Shown piece after piece: positions 45,166 to 55,156 of a DNA stretch of 64,000 nt. Position 1 is the first letter of the stretch, and each line of letters starts with the position of its first letter. This stretch comes from Endothia cerciana. Taxonomy: Eukaryota; Ascomycota; Sordariomycetes; Diaporthales; Cryphonectriaceae. Position numbers and translations under genes: made by a program. The notes under the pieces were generated by a model that was not told the origin of the DNA, made no database searches, and worked only from the letters and a program-made list of their open reading frames with translations. Location: contig JALRMH010000027.1 in the NCBI GenBank assembly GCA_026119935.1, positions 62,001-126,000 of the forward strand. Reading direction: 5' to 3'.

Positions 45166-45336
45166 TGACAAGAGTGGGATTCGAACCCACGCATCATTAC
45201 GATACCAGAATTATGACCCATGTTTTGTGGGCAAGATGTGCATCTTGAGTCTGGCGCCTTAGACTGCGTATTTGTTAGCACGGAATGCGTCGTGCGCAAG
45301 ATGGATGTGGAAACATACCCGCTCGGCCATCTTGCC
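45166..45336 (-). tRNA. tRNA-Leu(CAA) with canonical intron and a spliceosomal-type insertion in the D loop
   Basis: Minus strand. Mature parts are 45336-45319, 45263-45244 and 45210-45166, together 83 nt, normal for a leucine tRNA. The acceptor stem is GGCAAGA/TCTTGTC with discriminator A. The anticodon stem CCAGA/TCTGG holds loop CTCAAG with anticodon CAA at 45247-45245. The 33-nt intron at 45243-45211 is at the canonical 37/38 position, as usual for tRNA-Leu(CAA). The T arm is GTGGG-TTCGAAT-CCCAC with a good B box. A second insertion of 55 nt (45318-45264) splits the D loop between GAGCGG and TCTAAGGC. Its removal gives the standard fungal D arm. The A box (TGGCCGAGCGG) is kept on the 5' side. 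Confidence 0.92.
45264..45318 (-). other. spliceosomal-intron-like insertion inside tRNA-Leu
   Basis: 55 nt beginning GTATGT and ending ACGCAG, with GCTAAC at 45279-45274 (branch A 11 nt from the end). Length and signals match mRNA introns in this window, such as the 55-nt intron of the b5-reductase gene. It shares no sequence with the tRNA-Lys insertion apart from these signals. Confidence 0.85.
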
Positions 45337-46137
45337 ATTTCAATTTCGAAGTTTTGATACCCTGATACCAGCATTCCCCATTTCACAGGAAACATGCCCA
45401 AAGCCTCTTTCGAGTTCTCTTCAGACACACAAAGTCCGCCGTCCCAGCCGGTATTCGAAAGAACGTCGGCTACAGCAGGGACAGAATTGGAACATGTATC
45501 TTTTCTATATCCTCGGAAACTTTCAATCACCCGTGCTTCCCCACATAGCTTTGAACTGGGGCACATGTGTATGGACCTACCTACATGCGGAAGACAAGAC
45601 GACAACATGCACAATGCATCATATCTCGGCAGAAGCTCAGCCAGGGCGTCCGAGTTGGGCTGGTCGTCGGGAACGAAAGACCCTACTGGTCGCGAGAACA
45701 AAGGCCCCGGCTGTAAAAGGGGCCAGCTGATTGGTCTCTCCACAGCCCCCAGGTGTTTGGGAAGCAAATACCGGGAAGCCAATGTGATATTGGCTCGTCT
45801 AGGGCTGACCTGCGCAGCGAAAGAGTATCGACGATGGCTCTGCCTCTGGGCAAAACATGTCGGAACTCAGATGAAAGCCCTGATGCATTTTCCATCGCCA
45901 GCGGGCGCGGGCAAAAGCCGTTGATCAGATGTTCGTGCCAGAAACGCCGCCCATACCGGCTGCAATCTCAACCTAGGGCCCCCGAAGAGCTTGCAACACA
46001 CTCTTCTCTTGTTCTTCGAGATTCGCGTTTATATATATCTTACGGTCTGCCGAGATATTGTGTAAGACCTCCTCCTGGCAACACTGCCAAGTACTGCGCC
46101 TAGGAATCCCACATTCTTCACGAATTACCAAAATAGG
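45337..46137. other. intergenic, no gene recognised
   Basis: ORFs of 100-235 codons overlap here on both strands and run through the tRNA. None has motifs. It contains the promoter of the P450 at 46138. Confidence 0.5.
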
Positions 46138-48019
46138 ATGGAGCCGTTGACGACCATCTCATCACTGCTCATAATACTTTCCTTACCATCACGGATTTTC
46201 CATATCCTGATCATATGGCTACTCGTCTACGTGCTATATCAACGATTTCTTCATCCGCTGGCCGGCTATCCAGGACCCTTCCTGGCTTCTCTTACCGACT
46301 TGTGGCAGGTCCACCAGTTTTTGACCTTGAAACAGCCGTATCGTCTCACAGACCTACATGCGAAATATGGACCGTTTGTTCGGTATGGCCCTGACAAGCT
46401 CAGCATCACGGCCGAAGATGCAATCCCCATCGTCTACCAGAAGGGCGGCAAATCGATGCCCAAAACTGAATTCTACGATGCCTATGGATCAGCACATCCA
46501 AACGTCTTCGGGATGCGGGACGAAGATGTGAGTAAGAACGAATCCGAACATGGCTAATCAGAGGTCTGGATCGTTCTCTTGCTGATAAGAAACCGAAGCT
46601 GCACTCTATTTGAAGGCGCCACATGTCACGCAGCTTCTCCATATCCTGTGTGAAGGAGATGGAGGGCTTCCTAGACCTCAATATTGCAATCGTGAAAGAT
46701 AGAATCAGGGCGCACTGTGACAAGAACGAGGCCTTCGACCTAAAAAATATTCTTCATTATTATACCATCGATGTTCTGGGTGAACTGGCGTTCGGTCAGT
46801 CCTTTGGTGTCCAGACCGCTGATGATGAGTCACTCGTTCCACCCGTCCAAGAACACAGCCTCCTGGCCGCGGTCACTGGGTCCTGGCCGCTCATGACAAC
46901 GCGCCTGAAGAAATGGCTACCGAAAATACCGCTGAAAGTACTGCAGCGCTTGTTCGAAGGTCGTGCTGCTTGTGCACAGATGGCGTCTCGGTGTGTAGAG
47001 AGAAGACTGTCGGCACTCAACGCCACCGTCGGGAGGGACGGTAACGAGATAGGGACTGGGAGCGAGAGGATGGACATCTTGACCAACATGATCTTGGCTA
47101 GGCATCCGGAAACTGGAGAGCGCTTGACCCAGACGGACCTCGAGACGGAAGCATTTGGATTCATGTAAGTGCTTCCAGGTTGATTGTAGCTTTCTAAAAC
47201 ATGGATCAATATGCAGTGCTGATACCGATATTAGTATCGCTGGAACTCACACGACGAGCGCGACAACCTCGCTTCTGTTCTACCACCTCCTTCACGCTCC
47301 ACAAGAATTGGCAAAGTGCGTTGCGGAAGTGGATGAGAACCTCCCACCTCTACGCGATCGACGAGCAGCCTACTCGGTTTCTGAGGTTGAGGCTTCCCTC
47401 ACTTACCTCCGAATGTGAGTTATTTCATCCTTTAAAAGGTGACCGGCTTCTCAAAGACGGCTCTTAGGTGTATTCGAGAGAATTTCCGCATCACACCGGT
47501 CTTCACCATGCCTTTGGCCCGCCGCGTTATGGCTCCCGAGGGCGTTGTCATAGCCGGACGCCACATTAGCCAAGGCGTGAGTACTAGTTCTCGTTTTACC
47601 ACCCGCTTCTCATCCGCCTACCAGTGTGAACAGCTAAAAAAAATTTAAAATTTAAATTTATACAGACCTCCGTTGCCGTTTGCAACCACGCCTTCCATCA
47701 CAATCCTGAACTTTGGGGCGCCGACCACAACATGTTCGCACCCTTGCGCTGGGAGGACCCCATCCTGGCCAAACGAGCCCGATACTTGATGCATTTCGGC
47801 CTGGGTGGTAGACAGTGCATTGCCAAGACGGTGGCGCAAACAAACATCTACAAACTGTCCAGCACGCTACTCAGAGAATTCGAGTTCGAACTGGCGGATC
47901 CAGCGGAAAAGATGGAGGTAGACAAGGGGGCCTTTATCGGAAAGCTTCCGAAATTGGTGAGCGTAGGAATCAGTGACCTAAAGGAACCATTGATAGTGAG
48001 AGCCAGACGGAGAGAATAG
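46138..48019 (+). pseudogene. cytochrome P450 with one in-frame TGA (benzoate 4-monooxygenase-like group)
   Basis: Five exons are 46138-46527, 46599-47164, 47235-47414, 47468-47576 and 47666-48019. All phases agree, for about 532 residues. There is an N-terminal anchor, then HPLAGYPGPF, FGMRDED, I-helix IIAGTHTTSATT, ExxR CIRENFR, and the haem region FGLGGRQCIAK (Ala in place of the last Gly). At the start of exon 2 the frame reads LHSI-stop-RRHMSRSFS. The TGA is at 46611-46613, where relatives have Arg in an RRR stretch, so CGA to TGA is likely. No alternative acceptor skips it without losing the helix C region. It is probably a recent pseudogene, or the codon is recoded. Confidence 0.8.
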
Positions 48020-48152
48020 TATGAGAGCATAATTATACTTGTATTTCATCTCATTTCTTTGGGGGGGTCTGGTTGGGGCTTTCCCTCCTCTTATATCAAA
48101 AATCATAAAAGAAAAGGAAAAAAATACAGCATGTGGTGCTTCTCGGGGATTT

Positions 48153-48164
48153 GGGGGGGGGGGG
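48153..48164. repeat. poly(G) tract, G12
   Basis: In the 3' flank of the P450 pseudogene. Confidence 0.95.
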
Positions 48165-48502
48165 TGAGGGGTGGGGGGACAGAGCATTAACCGTATTGCT
48201 TTGTAAGTTGTTGAACAGTCGTGGTGATAATTCTTGAATCCGGCACATGGCCTGATCCTCGCTTTTTGTGGACAGTGGAGTACATTGAACGGCTTGGAGA
48301 GCATAATATTGTCAGCCGTTATGGCCTGAGTCCGGTAATAGTGATGGACCACGCAGATACCAATTGCGGGGGTAGCACGTCTTTTTATTAATATAGATTG
48401 TACCAGGCGGAAACACAAACTGAATGTCCACCTCGTAACCTTCCCTTTCAGTGGTTGAACACGTTTTCTGGGCGCATTCCTTGTCGGTGGTGCATGTAAA
48501 CA

Positions 48503-51078
48503 ATGCAACGATCATTGCTCAAACGCCGAAGAGTCGAGGTGGCATGCATGTCCTGCAGAAGGAGAAAGACACGGGTGAGTGATAATTCTAGCCTTCTCAC
48601 AATCGAATTTGCCAAAATATGGATGTGGTTGACACTACCTCTGCACAGTGCGATGGCCAGAGACCTCGCTGCTCGTCATGCCAAGGACAAGGCAACGCCT
48701 GCAACTACGAAGCCGTAGCAGCTGGCTCTGCCATCAACAAGCGGCCGAAGTCTTCCAGACTAGTCTCGCCTGGGCCAGTTCCCCATGTCCCCGATAGACG
48801 AAGCCATGGCCTGTTGGCTCGGAGAGTCAACGAGCTGGAACATCGGCTGGACTCAGTGGTCTCGAACGCGCCTCACTTGCGTCCGATCGCATCACAGCAA
48901 GAAGTCATCTCAAGTTCAACCGAGACCGTGGATGGCAGCGAGAACATTGAGCATCCGGGTCCGGATAATGAAAGTCATAATTCTGAGCCAGATTCTTACG
49001 CCGTTCCCGGCGAGGCTGCTGTGGACACTTTGGCCACGAAAGCATTCGACGAGGTTCCCGAGAGAAACATAGGGTTCTCCGGTAAGAACAGTACAGCCTA
49101 GCAAAATTTTTCGGAGTCCCACCCACCCATGAGATGGCGCAGGTCCGACATCGAATCATACCCTGTTTCGAGATCTGTCTAATATCTTTTGCGACATTCG
49201 TAAGCTTTCACCATCCTGTCCGAAGCGCCAACAACAGCAATGTGGGTTGGGAGGGACAGTGTATGGATCGAGAGCACGAGAACAGCAATGATCAGGCCAA
49301 TTCTATGCCTCAATGTGCTATTGCTGCTCCTCCGGAAGTCATGGAGGTCGCGGCTCTTCTAACCCATTTTCATGATACCATGAGCCATATATTTCCGTAC
49401 ATCAACATATCGGTACTACTCGAGGCCCTGGATAACAATACCCCTAGAGCAACAAGGGCACTTCTGAATATGATCTCCGCACATGCCTCTTCTACTATTC
49501 CTGGAAGCAGCCCTGAGACCTTCTATCGATGCGCCTTGGAGCTCCTGGATGAGAGGTGCATACGAGGGTCGAGCATCGAGTTACTTCAGTCGCTCCTCCT
49601 CCTCGTGAGCTTCCAGCAGAATAATCAACGCTCGGTAGCGAGTTGGACATACCTTGCACTCGCTGTAAAGTCAGCTTACCAGTTGGGTCTCCACTCTCCG
49701 TCCAGCTACGCGGGTCAACCGACGCCAGAGCGTGACCTGCGCCGGATGCTTTGGTTTGCGGTCGTGAATCAGGACAGGTAGGTGCAATCACATCATCTGG
49801 CTGTCTCATACCAACTGGTTAATCTGTTCTAGGAGCCTCGGTATTGCCCTGGGCCGCCCTTTTCTGATACCGCCCCATCATGTCCGGCCGCAGATTTGTA
49901 CAACACTCATCGGCGGCGGCGGCAGACACTGGTAGCATCTATTTCGAATATATCATGTACGTCTGTCAAGTTATAAATGCGGGTCTGCAATATGCTAAAG
50001 TTTCCTAGGTCTCTGTGCGCGGTTCAAGCCCTCGAGGTCGAGACTTTGTACGGCCACAACCTTGACTCGCCGGAAGACTGGTCCCCGGAGGACTTAGTTC
50101 TTAGAAGACTACCCCTCACCATGAAGCTGGACGATTGGCGTCGACGAGTAGAAGCAATCTGCGAGATATCGCAAGACCAGATCTGGAACCCTCAGTTGCT
50201 GGAGACACATAGGTTCCAAGCTACCTTGACTTTGGAGTACTACCGGACTACACTGTTGATGAATGTGCCAATCATAAAAAGTCTGTTCGCGCGGCACTTT
50301 CAATACGGAGAGCTGGGGTCAACTGCTTTTCTAAAGGAGCAGGTCCTGCCAATCATACACGAAACGTACAATCACGCGCAACGGCTTCAAGAAGTTATTC
50401 GGAGCATCAATGCGCGAGGGGACATGCTCATAAACTCTCACGCAATCTGGTGGGGATGCAACTATCTCTGTGAGTGCTCAAGAGCCGGGACCGCCACGGG
50501 CTGCAATTGCTGATGCTTTTCAGCATTGACAGTTATACTCAACCTGTTCAGCATCTTGCTTGCCTTACAAATACCAATCATAGCATCATCTTTGCAGGCC
50601 GCTTCTCGCACGATAGATACTGCAGAAGTACGGGCTGCAATTGAGTCGGCTATCGAGACGGTGAAGATAGTCGAGCGGACAAGCCTCATGAGCAAAAAAG
50701 CCAGGCAGTGCGTGGTAGGCTTCCTTGAGATTTACGATGCTATGAGTAAGTGCATCCAGGGAGGGATCCGGGCACACCTGGTGGACCGTTCGTGGTTTTA
50801 TTTTAGATTCCATCAACTTTTCCCAATCTTAACATACCGACTGACCAGCTTCTGTAGACTATGACTTTCCCATGATCGATCAGCCGAGAACATCGCAGAA
50901 TTCAGACCCAGTCTCGAGCTGCGGTAGAGCCTCGGATCCGGCTGGTAGATCGCAAGACGACCCTCACCTCTCAGAAGATCCTTTCGCGAAATTGGTCACT
51001 CAGTCGGCGGAGGATTTCCTCTTCCAGTGCAGCGACAATAGCTTTATGGATGCTGACTCGATATTGTCATACATATGA
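48503..51078 (+). CDS. Zn2Cys6 transcription factor (possibly damaged)
   Basis: Likely exons are 48503-48574, 48649-49093, 49128-49199, about 49273-49777, 49833-49956, 50009-50469, 50524-50745 and 50858-51078. The zinc cluster has canonical C-x2-C-x6-C-x6-C-x2-C-x6-C spacing (CMSCRRRKTR joined to CDGQRPRCSSC). A fungal_trans-type middle domain follows (FPYINISVLLEALDNN, SVASWTYLALAVKSAYQLGL), and an acidic C-terminus. Two places are unresolved: the join near 49200-49275 needs a rare GAG acceptor, and near 49880-49900 the frame must shift between GRPFLIPPHH and ADTGSIYFEYIM. The latter looks like a one-base indel. Lying just downstream of a P450, it could have regulated it. Confidence 0.68.
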
Positions 51079-51795
51079 ACTGTAAGCGGGCTTCGGGCTA
51101 CCTCGAGACCCGACCTCTAAAAAGCAGCCTCAACGGGACCGTTCAACGCTTCTACATCGCCAAGTACGTCAACCTAGCAAAGTCTCACTGACAACCTGGA
51201 ATGAAGTGGGCCCTAGGTAGAGAAAACTCGATGACTTGCACTACGATAGAGCGTAGATTTTCTGCTGCAAAGATATAGTGAGTTTCTGATGGTCTAAGTG
51301 AAGATGTCAAGGCAAGGCTGAGATATCCGGAAAGCCGTGTCCGCCCCACATTGAGGGTGATCCTCGAAGTAGTCTGTTCACGAATGAATTATTCTCTGTC
51401 AGGAGGGAACTGTGACTCCCAGAAGCGTTTCAGCTATACGAAGCCTGCCTTTGTTCAAAGTATGAGAGACGGGACATCTGGACCAATATGAGGGCTTGGA
51501 GTGTCTCCATGGCCTACGACATCACTGAGTTAACTCTTCCTCAACTCTAGAGCCAAACATCTAACATCGCCTTTATTTCTCTCCTGCCTTCCGCCTATAT
51601 GCGAGCTCAATACGGCACTTTATATGCATTACAGTTGGCCACTTTACATCATGTCTAACTTAAGTCTCAACGACAGGCTCGTCAATCTCTGACGTGCTCG
51701 AACATCTATTCTGTGCGCCCTACAAATGGAAGAGGTATATCTCGGTACTGACGAATTCAGACTTCCGCCAACCTCTGAGGCTGTTTTAAACACAG
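51079..51795. other. region upstream of the DUF2237 remnant
   Basis: No intact first exon for the DUF2237 gene was found. A weak match to its expected N-terminus (VL, then TSIL) lies near 51690. Nothing else is recognised. Confidence 0.4.
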
Positions 51796-52173
51796 CCCAT
51801 GACAGGCTTCTACCACGACGGCTACTGTCGGACCGGAGCTATGGACCATGGCTACCACGCCCTGGCGGGTGTTGTTAGCGAGGAGTTTCTCGACTTCAGC
51901 GCATCACAGGGTGACCTCAGACCCGTCGGGCTGAGATAGGGCTGCAAGTGGTGTCTGCGTACGGCCCGATGGCTTGAGGCGCTTCGAGCCTTTATGGACG
52001 ACAGGATCACGAGGGGTGCCGTCCCGAAGATCGACCTCGATGCCACGGAGGAGAGCGCTCTGCAGAGGATTGACTTGCAGACCCTCCGGGCCTCTGCAGT
52101 TGAAAGGGAGCTGCAGCAGCATCAGGTCAATGGTGTTAATGGGGTAAATGGTGTCAATGGAGATGATGCATAG
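51796..52173 (+). pseudogene. DUF2237-family gene remnant with one in-frame UAG
   Basis: The frame reads PMTGFYHDGYCRTG, GVVSEEFLDFSASQGDDLR, PVGLR, then TAG at 51937-51939. It continues GCKWCLRTARWLEALRAF, KIDLDATEESALQRIDLQTL and a tail of VNG repeats to a natural stop. The CRTG, GNDL-like and W-C-L-C-type motifs are the DUF2237 signature (function unknown). The stop replaces what I would expect to be a Glu, Lys or Gln codon. A CAG directly before the PMTG codons could be a splice acceptor, but the expected first exon is not intact. The family is usually a short cytosolic protein. Confidence 0.68.
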
Positions 52174-55156
52174 TGAGAACATCATTATGTCTCGAAGCAA
52201 AGGGCCTTCTGGGGACACTAATTAGTAGGTAATCAGGTTAATAGCTGTCTGTGCACTCTCTATTCTGAAATGTCTCCACGAATTTACGTAGAGAGGAGAA
52301 AATGAGTTCACATTTCATAGTCACAGCTGAGAAGTCACACATTGGATGGTCTACTTAGTCCCATCTCTAAGGCATGAGGCGGGATCTCAAGGCGTGACTA
52401 TGTTATGAAGGAAGACGATGCGAAGGTATGTATTAGTTAACCAGACTCCCAGCTAGATTCGTAGGTTTTTAAGAAAGCAAAGAATAAATAACTTGTTTAT
52501 CAGCCTTTACATAGACAGTGTGTACTCGTTAACTTGCTGCTCAGTGATTGATGACGAAACACTTTTTCCCTCTCCCTTTTTTTTGGGGGGGGGGTGGGCG
52601 GGGGTGCTGGGTTAAGGGTTATGGTGTTGACTCTCAGGGTTAGGTCTCGAACACGACTTTGGCTCTGAACCTGGGGTTATCAGCTGACGAACGTCTCGCA
52701 TCATTCACCACCGTTTTTTATATAAATTCAACTCATCCACATCTAGTCACATGTATTGACTCATCCGACATGTTACCTGCTCGTGTCTCCTCGTCTGTGA
52801 CACCAACGACCGAGAGTTTACAGCGGGCAGGAGCGTGGATGCGGACAGAAGTCGAAGGTGGGTGGGACAGCTGAGCAGGCAGGATATTGTCAACATGTCT
52901 TGTGAAGGTAAAAGAAGAATCTGGCCGGCAGGATAGGAGTCGTTCATATAGGTGAAGGAGCTGACTCCGGAATGCCAGACCTCGATACCAGCTGTCGACC
53001 GCACGGCGCTCGGCCGGCACGATTCCACCAGGCTCATACAGGGGTGTCTCAGTCATTTCAGTGAAGAATCTAGGCTGGCATCAGAGGAAAGGTCTGAAGG
53101 CAAAGGTTCATCCCTATGGATATATACGGCCCAATACCAAGGTATGTAGGACTCTGGGGCGGGGGTGGGAACCCCTGAACTGGTTCCGAGGATACTAGCT
53201 TCTCGTCATCTCACAGCCCGGAGCCTTGGCTCTTCAGGCAAATCATTCAAATACTACTTTCTAAAGAACGGCCCAGAACACCACCCTGAAGCGCCAGCTG
53301 CAAGGCTGCAGTCCTGGTGCCCCCAGGGCCGATCAACTCCTGCAATGCAACCTCAGCATTGACAGATATCCCCGAAAGGAAGCACTCGGTCGTCAAATAG
53401 CCGCTCGATTATGGATACTATTCGGCTATCTGGTCCGGGGAAACGGCGCATGCCTCTCTGGAGGGTGTCACTGGGATGTAAAGCCTGCGTCCACATGCAG
53501 GTCATTCTAGGTACCGTGACTGCAAGGGGCCACCATTGACGACAACGCCTTTACTGAGAGAAGAATACGCTCACGTGCCTGGCATAGCAGTGGACGTCGT
53601 CCGTTGCGGTCAGTTCCCCCCTCCCCCCCTGATTTGGCGTTTTATCATTGACAGACATAGTACCACCTAGACGAGATATCCCATCCAGGCTTCTGCATCA
53701 TCGTGGAGTGTGGATGAGCTTGAACAAGTCTTCCCATGGTGACCACCCTGTGCCGAAATTTGCAGACCGGCACACTCAACGAAGGAAAGAGATACAGATG
53801 GCACTAACAAAATCCTTGCCCCTAACCTCCTTTCTCCCCCAAAGCGACCAAATTCTTCAAACACTCAGACACTGGCGGGCCTCGTGTTGTTGGTTGGACG
53901 AAGCATTTGATCCTGGACACTTGGGAAACTTGAGTCGAGGAGCACTGAATTAGCGGCACGGAATCGGCATTCCTAAGTCGACAGCACACCACGGAAACAA
54001 CTTAAGCGACGGCACCTAATTGACGGATTATTTTTTTTTTTGTAAGAGGAAGGAAGGGTGAAATTTTGAGAATGTGCATCATTTGCGGTTAGAGAGAGGT
54101 CAAGACTAAACGGTGCTAGCCTGGAGTGCCTGGAGAGCTTGGGACGATAGTATGCACGAGGTGTGCCGACTCGACAAATTTCCTTTTGTGCCTCGTGAGC
54201 CGGCCGCGATATCTCACCGGATATGGTTTGTGTTGCATCCGCCCCAAGTGTGACAATATTGCGGCTCGCGGCTAATGTCACCTGGCTTTCCGTTCTAGGA
54301 CAGGAGACCGTGCACATGCTCACTACTACAACCACCAAGAACCAGCATCCCGAAGACTAATTGCTAGGCGGTGGCCATGTGACCTGCCTTTTTCGACATA
54401 CGACTATACTCAAATTTCGTTTCTTTCCTTTCGATAATTACCCTCCCTGATGGCTACTTTCTACCCGGTGCTGCCACCCCTCTGCTGTGTGCAGAGACTT
54501 GGGTATGATCCTCGCGCCCGGTTCGATATGTCCGTCCACTAAGGGTCCATCACCCGGGCACGTTGTAGGCTCAACCGCGGGCACGGATCCTCCACAGGTG
54601 ACTACATGCCTGCAACTAGAATATGCTGGACCATCACGTTCACCGAGACTATCGCGAAGCTGCAGGAATGGCCAACTTCTCCGCTTTCTTTCTTTCTATT
54701 GCCGCCATCTCGGCAGCCGGCACGAAACCTGGGTCAATCGTCCCTCCAATGCCCTTGCGGCTGGTAGCATCGTGTCCCACGACGTTGCAGTTGAGCCTTT
54801 CCCGACGGTCTTGGCGCGGATGTCCATGGCGACGGGGATGGGCCGAGGGCTCGTCCGCCTGGCAGCTATGGGTCTTCAACACCACGCGCTCTGCAGAGGC
54901 TATCGTGCCGGCGACGATGGGCGACGATGTATAAATACTACATGGGTGGTCCCACACCAAGGCTGGAAGGGAGCCATTCCCAGCAGTGATGGATCGACTC
55001 GAATCTATTTCCTAGGCATCGGTCTCAATTTCTTCCTCCCTGGGCTCGTGTTAGTCTCCAGTTGAGACTTTCCCGTAGCGTCGCTACTGTCTTTACCCCC
55101 ACCGACCCTTATACGTCCCTCTTCCCCTGCCTCATCCTGTCTCGCTCGACTCCGCC
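52174..55156. other. long intergenic stretch, with a G10 tract
   Basis: G10 at 52585-52594 follows a T8 run. An ORF at 54487-55065 is 192 codons long but has no motif I can support. The right end is the GH92 promoter. Confidence 0.4.

Noticed and set aside
45075..45782. 235-codon ORF on the minus strand
   Set aside because: It runs straight through the tRNA-Leu gene and has no motifs; judged a chance ORF.
46528..46670. Alternative acceptors for P450 exon 2 that avoid the TGA
   Set aside because: Nearby AGs give the wrong phase. The in-phase one at the KEM codons would delete the conserved RRHMSRSFS helix.
54487..55065. 192-codon ORF upstream of GH92
   Set aside because: Overlapping frames are also open, composition is not protein-like in a clear way, and no domain or splice signal supports it.
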